NCBI GenBank assembly: GCA_000435335.1
Contig: FR891342.1
Span: 103,840 to 123,859, forward strand
Length of the DNA stretch: 20,020 nucleotides
Reading direction: 5' to 3'
DNA from: Clostridium sp. CAG:964
GTDB lineage: Bacteria > Bacillota > Clostridia > Oscillospirales > Acutalibacteraceae
The notes beneath the pieces are model-generated. The model saw only the letters and a list, made by a program, of their open reading frames with translations, searched no databases and was not told the origin of the DNA. The first letter of the stretch is position 1, and every line of letters begins with the position of its first letter. Position numbers and translations under genes: made by a program. Below, in pieces: positions 8,356 to 15,392 of this stretch.

Positions 8356-9357
8356 TTAACCAGAAACGGTGCTGAATTTATATTTATTGTAAAATTCCTT
8401 TGTTTCATTAACACGGTAAACCGTACTTTTATGCTTTTCCAAAAGTGTGGCAACGGCGTACAAGTCCACCCATATTTCATTGTCACACTCCTTTTGGCTT
8501 TCGTCAAAAATAAGCTCCATACCTAAATGCAAATGGCTTACGTCAATATTATTGGTATTTTCTGTAGTGCTGTAGCCTGTGCGTCCCACATAGCCTATTA
8601 CCTCCCCTGCGTTTACCACTGCCCCCTCTTTTATGCTTGGATTAAAAGGTCTGTTCTGTCTTAGGTGTGCATAGTAATAATATCGTTTTTTGTCAAGACT
8701 TCTTATCCCTATACGCCAGCCTCCGTACTGATTCCAGCCCATTATTTCAACTGTACCTGTTTCTATGGCAATTACGGGCGTGCCTGTTGCCGCCATAAGG
8801 TCGTGACCTAAATGTTTACGCTTGTAGCCGTAGCTTCTGCCTGTACCAAAATCGTCATAGTGCGAGAACGGAAAGCCCTTTGCTATTGGCGAAAACACAC
8901 ACAGCCCATAATCCTTTACCTTTGTAATTTTGCCGTTTTCGTCCTCGGCCTCGGTATTATACCAGCCTGTAAAGCCTCCCAAAACCGCATTATACACCCT
9001 ATAGTAATAGTCATAATACTTCATATCCTTGGTTATATCCTTAATTTTATCACCGTTCTTCATCCTGTTTACAATCTGCTCCAAATCCTCCTCTTTGTAC
9101 TGCTTAAAATCGCCGCCGTATTTTGCCCCTAAATATGCAAGCACCTGAACCCAGTCTATTTTCACCTTTTCATCGTTTTTATGAGTGCTTATGTCGTATT
9201 CCAGAGCCTTTTCCAACGCACTGCAGCATACATTAAATTCGGCATATTTTATAAAATCCCTTTTATCGCCCTTAGAAACGCCGGTAAGCACCGGAAGCAT
9301 TCCCAGTATAAGCACCAATATTAATATAACGCTTGTATATTTCTTTATTTTACCCAT
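8356..9357 (-). CDS. M23-family metallopeptidase with complete active site, membrane-anchored or secreted
   Basis: A 333-residue protein with an N-terminal hydrophobic segment (residues about 8-27; signal peptide or anchor), an N-terminal region of about 130 residues that I do not recognise, and a C-terminal LytM/M23 domain (about 155-300). The zinc and catalytic residues are all present: His182 and Asp186 (HLGHD), His231 (YYAHL), His275 and His277 (SHLHLG). Enzymes of this type cut peptide cross-links or interpeptide bridges in peptidoglycan. The region 50-125 contains repeated charged and aromatic stretches (a run of Tyr at 114-119). The ATG at 9357 follows GGGTGAA. It appears monocistronic and divergent from the rlmA-like gene, and differs from the second M23-like gene at 13682, which lacks the middle His. 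The enzymatic class is sure; the physiological substrate is not. Confidence 0.88.
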   Translation of the reverse strand: MGKIKKYTSVILILVLILGMLPVLTGVSKGDKRDFIKYAEFNVCCSALEKALEYDISTHKNDEKVKIDWVQVLAYLGAKYGGDFKQYKEEDLEQIVNRMKNGDKIKDITKDMKYYDYYYRVYNAVLGGFTGWYNTEAEDENGKITKVKDYGLCVFSPIAKGFPFSHYDDFGTGRSYGYKRKHLGHDLMAATGTPVIAIETGTVEIMGWNQYGGWRIGIRSLDKKRYYYYAHLRQNRPFNPSIKEGAVVNAGEVIGYVGRTGYSTTENTNNIDVSHLHLGMELIFDESQKECDNEIWVDLYAVATLLEKHKSTVYRVNETKEFYNKYKFSTVSG

Positions 9358-9428
9358 ATTAATAATTCACCCGCCAAATTAATTATCCTGAAATATAATA
9401 TGAAGTACCCTGCGTCTTTATGTTGCTA

Positions 9429-9457
9429 TTGCCTGACAGATAAAAAAGTCATATAAT
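9429..9457 (+). promoter_or_regulatory. Probable SigA promoter for rlmA-like gene
   Basis: TTGCCT at 9429-9434 and TATAAT at 9452-9457 are spaced by 17 bases, about 32 bases before the start at 9489. The -35 is imperfect, the -10 perfect. Confidence 0.6.
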
Positions 9458-9488
9458 TAAATATATAAAATGAAGTACGGTGATAAAT

Positions 9489-10310
9489 ATGAATAATATA
9501 AAAATGATATGCCCCATATGCGGCGAACCATTGCTGTGCACAGGCAAGTCTTTTGTTTGTACAACGCACCACAGCTTTGACATTGCAAAGCAAGGCTATG
9601 TAAACCTTTTGCCTGTGCAAAACAAAAAATCCTTACATCCGGGTGATACTCGTGAAATGCTGAATGCAAGGCGTAATTTTCTTAACAGCGGCATTTATCT
9701 GCCTATTTGCAATGAGGTTGCCGAAAAGGCCCGTGAGCTTACCAAAAATCTTAAAAGCATCTCTATGGCAGATATAGGCTGCGGAGAGGGCTACTATACC
9801 ACCGCTGTACGCAGTGCCGTAAATGCCCAAGACTGTATTGGCATAGACATATCAAAGGACGCCGTTAAAATGGCATGCAGCCGCAGTAAGGACATTGTAT
9901 GGGCTGTAGCCACCGCAGGCTGTCTGCCTATTGAGGACGAAAGTATAGATATTATCACAGCTGTATTTTCCCTGATTTCAAAGGCTGAATTTAGCAGAAT
10001 TTTAAAGCACGGCGGATATATTATAGAAGTTACAGCCGGTAACAATCATTTAATAGAGCTAAAGGAAATTATTTACGACAGCGTATACAGTCAGCACAAA
10101 CAGCCTGCTTATATTGACGAAGATTTTACGGAAATCAGCCGCACAGAAAGCAGCTTTACCTTTACCCTAAACAACAGTCAGCTAAAAGAGCTTCTTCTTA
10201 TGACGCCTCACCTTTGGCGTATAAAAAAGGAAAACCGAGAAAAGCTTGACGGCATACCACAGCTTACGCTTACAGCTAACTATTGGCTGCGTGTTCTAAA
10301 ACGGAAATAA
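9489..10310 (+). CDS. rlmA: 23S rRNA (guanine-N1)-methyltransferase, RlmA family
   Basis: A 273-residue SAM-dependent methyltransferase. The N-terminal zinc finger is complete: Cys8, Cys11, Cys24 and His28, with the same spacing as in E. coli RlmA. The HSFDIAKQGYVNLL segment right after it is a hallmark of the family. The Rossmann fold carries the SAM motif DIGCGEGYY (95-103). The family methylates N1 of G745 or G748 in helix 35 of 23S rRNA, near the macrolide tunnel site; which of the two cannot be decided here, though G748 (RlmAII) is the usual Gram-positive target. An in-frame GTG at 9480 is rejected as start because GGTGAT (9479-9484), a perfect match to part of the anti-SD complement, overlaps it and sets up the ATG at 9489. 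An HD-domain gene follows after 30 bases, probably in the same transcript. Confidence 0.9.
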   Translation: MNNIKMICPICGEPLLCTGKSFVCTTHHSFDIAKQGYVNLLPVQNKKSLHPGDTREMLNARRNFLNSGIYLPICNEVAEKARELTKNLKSISMADIGCGEGYYTTAVRSAVNAQDCIGIDISKDAVKMACSRSKDIVWAVATAGCLPIEDESIDIITAVFSLISKAEFSRILKHGGYIIEVTAGNNHLIELKEIIYDSVYSQHKQPAYIDEDFTEISRTESSFTFTLNNSQLKELLLMTPHLWRIKKENREKLDGIPQLTLTANYWLRVLKRK

Positions 10311-10340
10311 TAAAATCTACATAACAGGAGCTTTTAATTT

Positions 10341-10832
10341 ATGACAGATACAGCATTAGTTATAAACAAAATGATTGAGTATTACCAAAACGACGCTAAA
10401 AGAATTAATCATTTTTTAAAGGTATTCAGCTTTTGCAAGGCAATAGGCTGCACAGAGAAACTGGACGAAGAAACGCAGTACACAGTTGAGCTTAGTGGCA
10501 TAGTGCACGACATAGGTATAAAAATAAGCGAGGAAAAATACGGCAGCAGTGCCGGTAAATACCAAGAGCTGGAAGGCCCTGCATTGGCAGAAAAGCTTTT
10601 GCGGCAGCTAAATGTTGAAAATAACATAATTGAAAGGGTTTGCTTTTTGGTAGGTCACCACCATACCTACAACGCAGTGGACGGTATTGACTATCAAATA
10701 TTAATTGAAGCAGACTTTCTTGTGAATGCATATGAGGACAATTTAAGTAATTCTGCAATTTTAAATACTAAAAATAAAATATTTAAAACAAAAACGGGCA
10801 CTAATATTTTAAAACAGCTGTATGGAATTTAA
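10341..10832 (+). CDS. HD-domain phosphohydrolase
   Basis: A small 163-residue cytoplasmic protein of the HD superfamily. The metal ligands can be read: His24 (RINHFLKV), His56-Asp57 (VHDIG), a HHH stretch at 106-108 and Asp125 (EADFLVN). This matches metal-dependent phosphohydrolases that act on nucleotides or phosphate esters. The length agrees with stand-alone HD proteins of gut Clostridia with no other domain attached. AGGAG lies 10 bases before the ATG, slightly far. It is 30 bases behind rlmA and probably co-transcribed. No clear intrinsic terminator follows; a weak AATTC/GAATT pairing lacks a T run. The substrate is unknown. Confidence 0.82.
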   Translation: MTDTALVINKMIEYYQNDAKRINHFLKVFSFCKAIGCTEKLDEETQYTVELSGIVHDIGIKISEEKYGSSAGKYQELEGPALAEKLLRQLNVENNIIERVCFLVGHHHTYNAVDGIDYQILIEADFLVNAYEDNLSNSAILNTKNKIFKTKTGTNILKQLYGI

Positions 10833-10974
10833 TTCTACAATTTTTATAGGAATTGCTCCGCTTTGTGCATACAATATAATAATTAGTTTTTTGTTAAAAA
10901 TGTTAATAGCAATTTAAACAAAATAGTTATATAATTATGTATATGATATATCAATAACGATGGAGTGAATATGT

Positions 10975-11625
10975 ATGAGTTGTAATTCTATAGTTACTAT
11001 AAGCAGAGAGTTTGGCAGCGGAGGCAGAGAAATAGGCATTGAACTGGCTAAAAGGCTGGGCGTAGATTTTTATGACAAGCAGCTTATTTCATTAGCAGCC
11101 AAGGAAAGCGGCATTGACCCCGCCCTGTTTGAGCGTATTGACGAGCATGCCGCCAACAGCTTATTATACAGTCTTTCAATGGGTATGTTTAACTTTGGTC
11201 AAACAGGCTTTTCACCGAGGGACCAAATCTCAGTAAATGACCAGCTGTACCTTTTACAACATAAAATTATTAAGCAGCTTGCCGAAAAGCCATGCGTAAT
11301 TGTAGGCAGATGTGCCGACTATATTCTTCGTGACAAGCCGAACTGCATAAATGTTTTTATACACGCAGATATTGACTACAGAATGGAAAGAGCAAAAAAA
11401 GTTCATAATATTCCTGAAAGCAAAGTAGAAGCAGTGGTAAGAAAAACCGACAAAACCAGGTCTAACTACTACCAGTTTTACACCGAGCATAAATGGGGAC
11501 TTGCAAGCAACTACCACCTGTGCATAAACAGCGGCAAAATGTCAGAGGACAGAATTGTAGACGTACTGTGCAATTACACCCTAGCCTATGAGCAAGAGGA
11601 GCACAAAGCTAAGGAGGAAGAATAA
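10975..11625 (+). CDS. Cytidylate-kinase-like family protein (P-loop NTPase)
   Basis: A 216-residue protein of the cytidylate-kinase-like P-loop family (Pfam AAA_26 type). It starts with IVTISREFGSGGREIG, whose GSGGRE (15-20 region) is the phosphate-binding loop, followed by AKRLGVDFYDKQLI, the characteristic second block. IVGRCADYIL near 108-117 is a further family marker. In length it fits stand-alone members. Such proteins are annotated as cytidylate kinase-like, but they are distinct from true Cmk, and their substrate is mostly unproven. The ATG at 10975 has GGAG 10 bases upstream. TATAAT at 10930-10935 could be its -10, but I see no good -35. A terminator follows at 11735-11778. Confidence 0.85.
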   Translation: MSCNSIVTISREFGSGGREIGIELAKRLGVDFYDKQLISLAAKESGIDPALFERIDEHAANSLLYSLSMGMFNFGQTGFSPRDQISVNDQLYLLQHKIIKQLAEKPCVIVGRCADYILRDKPNCINVFIHADIDYRMERAKKVHNIPESKVEAVVRKTDKTRSNYYQFYTEHKWGLASNYHLCINSGKMSEDRIVDVLCNYTLAYEQEEHKAKEEE

Positions 11626-11734
11626 GTGCCGCCTTATTGTTTTGCAGCAGCTGCGTATTTTAAATATTCAGTATTTTAAAATAAGAATAAAAGCATATTA
11701 ATCGGTTTCACACTATGCATAATTGCAGCCATTT

Positions 11735-11778
11735 GCCAGTCCCCCGAATTTACTCAAATTCAGGGGATTAGCTTTTTT
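11735..11778 (+). terminator. Intrinsic terminator after cytidylate-kinase-like gene
   Basis: CCCCGAATTT pairs with AAATTCAGGGG (one bulged base) around an ACTC loop, with additional pairing at the base (GC...GC), followed by six T at 11773-11778. Confidence 0.82.
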
Positions 11779-11792
11779 ACAGCTACATATAT

Positions 11793-11821
11793 TTTACAAC
11801 AACAATTTAATATGGTATAAT
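11793..11821 (+). promoter_or_regulatory. SigA-type promoter for the kinase/macro-domain bicistron
   Basis: TTTACA at 11793-11798, 17-base spacer, TATAAT at 11816-11821 with TGG just upstream (extended -10). It lies right after the preceding terminator and 70 bases before the GTG start at 11891, so the pair is an independent transcription unit. Confidence 0.78.
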
Positions 11822-11890
11822 TTTCGGTATTATAAGCTTTGGCATATATTTTTAAAAATTCAGCAAGCCCTATGAGAACGGAGGTTTTTT

Positions 11891-12430
11891 GTGAACGATA
11901 AAGCGATAACAGCAAACGGCAAAAGCTACGGTATTATTAAGCTCTTGGGCAAAGGGAAGGGCGGCTACTCGTATCTTGCAAGCCGTGATAACACCTTGGT
12001 AGTTGCAAAAAAAATTCACCACGAGCCGTGCAGCTACTATAGCTTTGGCAACAAAATTGAAGCAGAAATAAACGACTACAAAAAGCTAAAGGAAATCGGT
12101 ATAAGAATGCCGGTTATGTTCGATGTTGATATTGAAAATGAAATAATAATTAAGGAATACATTGACGGCAAAACCATATATGATTTGGTGCTTGAAAACG
12201 GTGTTACAGCTGAGCATTTTCAGCAAATAGAGGCTATGTGCAGTCTGCTGTATAAGGCAGACACCAACATTGACTACTTCCCTACAAATTTTGTAGTACA
12301 AAATAATATACTCTATTACATAGACTACGAATGCAACAAGTATATGGATGAGTGGAGCTTTGAAAACTGGGGCATTAAATACTGGTCACAAACTCCGGAA
12401 TTTTTGAAATATGTACGGGAGCATAAATAA
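11891..12430 (+). CDS. Small protein-kinase-fold protein (Bud32/RIO-like minimal kinase)
   Basis: A 179-residue soluble protein with a miniature kinase fold. Seen in order: a glycine-rich loop GKGKGGYSYLA (20-30), the ATP-lysine in VVAKKI (Lys40 or Lys41), an acidic helix residue near 57-59, a hinge IIIKEYIDG (85-93), a catalytic-loop-like DYFPTNFVV with Asp128 and Asn133, and the metal-binding Asp145 in YYIDYE. The usual HRD/HGD is thus replaced by IDYFPTN, but Asp, Asn and the DFG-equivalent Asp are kept, so activity is likely. At about two thirds of normal kinase size it lacks most of the C-lobe, as in Bud32- and RIO-like kinases. Start is GTG 11891 with GGAGG 6 bases upstream. A macro-domain gene follows after 24 bases. 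Whether it phosphorylates protein or a small molecule is unknown. Confidence 0.75.
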   Translation: MNDKAITANGKSYGIIKLLGKGKGGYSYLASRDNTLVVAKKIHHEPCSYYSFGNKIEAEINDYKKLKEIGIRMPVMFDVDIENEIIIKEYIDGKTIYDLVLENGVTAEHFQQIEAMCSLLYKADTNIDYFPTNFVVQNNILYYIDYECNKYMDEWSFENWGIKYWSQTPEFLKYVREHK

Positions 12431-12454
12431 ATTTTTAGATAGGTAGGAAAACAA

Positions 12455-13459
12455 ATGCCATTATTTTTTGAAGAAAATGACATAACAAAGGTAAGCTGTG
12501 ACTGCATTATTATATCTGCCGATGTAAGCCTAAAGCCTACAGGCGGTATGAGCACCGCCGTATACAACGCAGTAAAGGAGCCGAAAAAGCTGGCAAAGGA
12601 ATGTGAACGCATTGGCTTTTGCGGCGGCTGTGAGTGTGTTACAACCAATTCTCACGGTTTAAACAGCCCATACATTATACACTCTGTTGCACCTATATTT
12701 GCAGATTCTAAAAATCGTGCAGAAGAGTACCTTGCGCTGTGCTACAAAAACGCCATAGGCACAGCCGGCTACAAGGGTTTTGAGAGCGTTGCCGTACCGT
12801 TAATAGGAACAGGTAAAAAAGGCTTTTCAAAAGAAATGTCACTGCGTTTAGCTGTAGACGCCGCTCAAAATTACCTAAACAAATTTGATATGAACATTAC
12901 AATAGTTGTTCACCATAAGGCTTCGTTTCAGCCTGACCGCAAATTAACAGAAGATGTAACTGATTACATTAATAAAAACTATACTCAACAGAGAGCCTTT
13001 TGCTGTACCGACAGCTTCACATATACCGACACTCTTACACAAGCAGTAACATTTGCAGGCGTTCCTGCAGAAGGTGAAGTAAAAAAAGCAGACTCCGAAG
13101 CAGCTGAAACAGAAGCAGTGGATTTTCCTGTAATCTTAAAATCAGCAATTAAAAACAGCACCGTAAAACAAAACAAGCTGTACCGAAGGGCAAATATTGA
13201 GAAAAATGCCTTTGCAAGGTTAAAAAACAACAGCGGTAAACAACCAACAAAGGAGGCTGTACTGGCATTGACCGCAGCCTTGGAAATGACCGTACAGCAA
13301 GCCGACAAATTTTTAACAGACTGCCGTTATCCGACAGACAACAGCAGTAAACAGTATGTTATCCTGAAATATTTCTTAGGAAAAGGCATATACAATGTAA
13401 ATATTATAAACCAAATGCTTTTTTACTTTAATGAAGAACAGCTTGGTGCATTAATTTAA
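12455..13459 (+). CDS. Macro-domain protein with C-terminal helical (HTH-like) domain
   Basis: A 334-residue soluble protein. Residues 1-160 form a macro domain, the fold that binds ADP-ribose or removes it from targets: ECVTTNSHGLNSPYIIHSVAPIF (60-82) and VPLIGTGKKGFSKEMSLRLAVDA (114-136) are the typical central and phosphate-loop blocks. The first loop, normally NAAN...GGG, reads ISADVSLKPTGG (20-31), so the usual asparagines are missing. After a variable linker (about 165-225) comes a C-terminal region (226-334) with YRRANIEKNAFARL, a helix pair resembling an XRE-type helix-turn-helix (KEAVLALTAALEMTVQQADKFL), and a last NIINQMLFYF helix. I recall this C-terminal block from other bacterial macro-domain proteins, but it has no function I can name. 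The ATG follows AGGTAGGA; the gene is downstream of and probably co-transcribed with the small kinase. Confidence 0.82.
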   Translation: MPLFFEENDITKVSCDCIIISADVSLKPTGGMSTAVYNAVKEPKKLAKECERIGFCGGCECVTTNSHGLNSPYIIHSVAPIFADSKNRAEEYLALCYKNAIGTAGYKGFESVAVPLIGTGKKGFSKEMSLRLAVDAAQNYLNKFDMNITIVVHHKASFQPDRKLTEDVTDYINKNYTQQRAFCCTDSFTYTDTLTQAVTFAGVPAEGEVKKADSEAAETEAVDFPVILKSAIKNSTVKQNKLYRRANIEKNAFARLKNNSGKQPTKEAVLALTAALEMTVQQADKFLTDCRYPTDNSSKQYVILKYFLGKGIYNVNIINQMLFYFNEEQLGALI

Positions 13460-13522
13460 AACAAAATTAAATTCTGATTATATAGCTTATTTTTAGCAGT
13501 ACGCTTATATAAAAATTTTAGG

Positions 13523-13554
13523 CAGTCCATACCATAAAAGGTGTGGGCTGTTTT
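13523..13554 (+). terminator. Intrinsic terminator after macro-domain gene
   Basis: CAGTCCATACC (13523-13533) pairs with GGTGTGGGCTG (13540-13550) through two G-T wobbles around a six-base A-rich loop, followed by TTTT and further T-rich sequence. Confidence 0.8.
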
Positions 13555-13583
13555 GTATATTTATTCTTTTGCTGACAATACTA
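13555..13583 (+). promoter_or_regulatory. Possible forespore (SigF/SigG-like) promoter for the SpoIIQ-like gene
   Basis: GTATA (13555-13559) and AATACTA (13577-13583) are spaced by 17 bases. This resembles the forespore sigma pattern of a GNATA-type -35 and a CATnnTA-type -10 (one mismatch in the -10). No SigA promoter with good spacing is seen before this gene. It is a by-eye match only. Confidence 0.3.
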
Positions 13584-13681
13584 ACCGTGAAGGATTTTTA
13601 TTATGCTTTAGTTAGTAAAATTAAAAACCGCCACAACTACTGGCTTAAAGCTTTAAAAAATATTAAAACGGAGGCAGCACA

Positions 13682-14443
13682 ATGAACGATAAAGACAAGG
13701 ATATGGAATACAACTACGGCAGTGATGCTGACGAAGCAGAAGTAACGGCAAAAAAGAAAAAGTACACAAAGAGCTTTTATATAATTTTTGCCCTATGCTT
13801 ATGCGCAATAGGTGTGGCAGGCTTTTACACCTATTCAGATGTTGCTGATTATATGAACAAAGCAAAAAATCCAAGCATTACACAAACCGCCAGTGAACCG
13901 CAAAACAAGCAGGCAGAGGCAAAGGTAGACGGTGTAACTAAAAGCACTCAGCCGACAGACTCCCCTACCCAACCTACAGAAAAAGAAACAGAACAACCAA
14001 CAGAGCCGGCTACACAGCAGGCCGCCACAGTAAGCCCTGTAGGGGATAATCCCGAGGTTATACAGGGGTATTCAGCCGACAAGCTGGTTTATTTTGAAAC
14101 ACTTAAGGACTGGCGTGTTCACACAGGCACAGACTACAGTGCAGACAAAAACAGCGAAGTTTACTCCATGGCAGACGGTACGGTTACTTCGGTATTTTCA
14201 GGTGATTTGTACGGCGACGGGATTCAACTGGAATTTAGCGACGGCATTACCGCCAACTACCTTGGCGTAAAGCCTGCCGACAATATTAAGGCAGGCACGC
14301 AGGTGTCTGCCGGAGAAGCCATAGGCAGTGCAAACGGCGTTCCGTGCGAACAAAATCTTAAAAATCACATTCATGTTGAGCTAAAGAAAGACGGCCGTTA
14401 TATAAACCCGGAAACCTTTCTAAATACCAAGGATAATTCCTAA
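13682..14443 (+). CDS. spoIIQ: SpoIIQ-like membrane-anchored LytM/M23 protein
   Basis: A 253-residue protein: acidic cytoplasmic N-terminus, one membrane helix (about 31-51), a Pro/Thr/Gln/Glu-rich spacer (65-120), then a LytM domain (about 128-247). The block YSADKLVYFETLKDWRVHTG strongly resembles clostridial SpoIIQ, the forespore protein that pairs with SpoIIIAH across the engulfment space. First metal pair His147 and Asp151 (HTGTD) and the last pair His229/His231 (HIH) are present, but the middle His, normally in YxHL, is absent (NYLGV, 192-196), so full peptidase activity is doubtful. That combination is also known among clostridial SpoIIQ proteins. Start ATG 13682 has a strong ACGGAGG site. 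No spoIIID follows, unlike the usual arrangement. The alternative is an unrelated M23 anchor protein; the symbol is by resemblance. Confidence 0.72.
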   Translation: MNDKDKDMEYNYGSDADEAEVTAKKKKYTKSFYIIFALCLCAIGVAGFYTYSDVADYMNKAKNPSITQTASEPQNKQAEAKVDGVTKSTQPTDSPTQPTEKETEQPTEPATQQAATVSPVGDNPEVIQGYSADKLVYFETLKDWRVHTGTDYSADKNSEVYSMADGTVTSVFSGDLYGDGIQLEFSDGITANYLGVKPADNIKAGTQVSAGEAIGSANGVPCEQNLKNHIHVELKKDGRYINPETFLNTKDNS

Positions 14444-14513
14444 CAATGTGTATATATAAAATTATTTTGCATACACTGTAACAGAAAGCCCTCGCATCGT
14501 TTTAGGGGCAGAA

Positions 14514-14555
14514 AAAGGCAATGCTTTTACACCTAGCTGTAGAAGCATTGCCTTT
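14514..14555. terminator. Terminator between the SpoIIQ-like gene and the convergent membrane-protein gene
   Basis: A perfect 13-bp stem (AAAGGCAATGCTT 14514-14526 with AAGCATTGCCTTT 14543-14555) closes a 16-base loop. The T run is better on the minus strand, so it serves mainly the 14620-15303 gene, but it can act in both directions. Confidence 0.82.
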
Positions 14556-14619
14556 AAACTTTACATAAATACGCTCGTATTTTGCTAATTTAAGAAAGGA
14601 ATTAAATGGGACATGCAAT

Positions 14620-15303
14620 TTAATCGCCTTTATAATTATGATATTTTTTCCTAAATGTCATTACTGCACCCAGCGTAAAAACAAATATGCACACGCAGGC
14701 ACCTGTAATGGTATTTAACATATTAACAGCGTCCTTTGTAAATCCATAAAACATAGCCAATGCAGAGCGCTGTAAGGACAAAAGAGAAACAGCGGCGTCT
14801 GCACAGGAGATATTTCTTATTGCCGATAAAAGCGGTGAATTCTTCTTAATCGCTTTAAGAGCATTGGCAACAGACAATACAACCTTGTAAACAGTATAAA
14901 CAGCAATAGCTATCATAGCTATTTTGTAGCTCCGTCTAACAGCGTCGTAATTCAGATAGTAATAAACTATAAACACCAACAAAAAGCTAAGGAAAATAAG
15001 CATTATTCCCACTACACGCATTATACGCATTTCAGGAATTTTCTCATTCTTCACATTGTTTTTATACTCACTCGACACAGAAACAAACCGCATTACAAAC
15101 AAAATTGTATAGTAAATAAACATTGCCGCAAACCATTGTGAGCCATATATAAGTCCCAATGCTCCGTTATACAGTGCATAACAGAAATCAAAAATCAAGC
15201 TGCCTGTAGTTATGTAAAACGCTCGTTTCCTGTCATTGTGTATAATAGTATTTGTTATTTTGTTTTCCTCAAGCTTTTCAACTACCTTGTTTTTTATCTT
15301 CAT
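14620..15303 (-). CDS. Polytopic membrane protein of unknown function
   Basis: A 227-residue protein with about six hydrophobic segments (roughly residues 28-44, 49-70, 92-115, 127-146, 165-185 and 195-215) and a short charged N-terminus. Several helices contain Tyr and Phe clusters, and MRFVSVSSEY follows the second segment. The pattern of a first helix with DFCYALYNGALGLIYGSQWF, then an aromatic second helix ending in MRF, recalls an unnamed family of clostridial membrane proteins; I know of no function. The frame opens six bases earlier with TTG, but the ATG at 15303 is the likelier start. Its ribosome site is weak (GTGAAAT). It has its own promoter and terminator, and so seems to be a stand-alone unit. 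Confidence 0.72.
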   Translation of the reverse strand: MKIKNKVVEKLEENKITNTIIHNDRKRAFYITTGSLIFDFCYALYNGALGLIYGSQWFAAMFIYYTILFVMRFVSVSSEYKNNVKNEKIPEMRIMRVVGIMLIFLSFLLVFIVYYYLNYDAVRRSYKIAMIAIAVYTVYKVVLSVANALKAIKKNSPLLSAIRNISCADAAVSLLSLQRSALAMFYGFTKDAVNMLNTITGACVCIFVFTLGAVMTFRKKYHNYKGD

Positions 15304-15363
15304 AAACAATACATAATTTCACAACAAATTTTACTTTATTTATTAACAAATATATTTTGTAAA

Positions 15364-15392
15364 ATTATAACATTTAGCCACAAAATAGTCTA
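15364..15392 (-). promoter_or_regulatory. SigA-type promoter for the 14620-15303 membrane protein
   Basis: On the minus strand TAGACT (15392-15387), 17-base spacer, TATAAT (15369-15364) with TGT upstream of the -10 (extended -10). The predicted transcript has a leader of about 55 bases. Confidence 0.68.

Noticed and set aside
9480..9488. GTG start three codons upstream of the rlmA ATG
   Set aside because: The GTG is part of the GGTGAT ribosome site that serves the ATG at 9489.
10901..10947. Promoter before the cytidylate-kinase-like gene
   Set aside because: TATAAT and TATGAT occur, but neither has a recognisable -35 at 16-18 bases.
14591..14622. AAAGGA followed by ATG at about 14606 on the plus strand
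   Set aside because: The frame stops after five codons and overlaps the end of the minus-strand gene.
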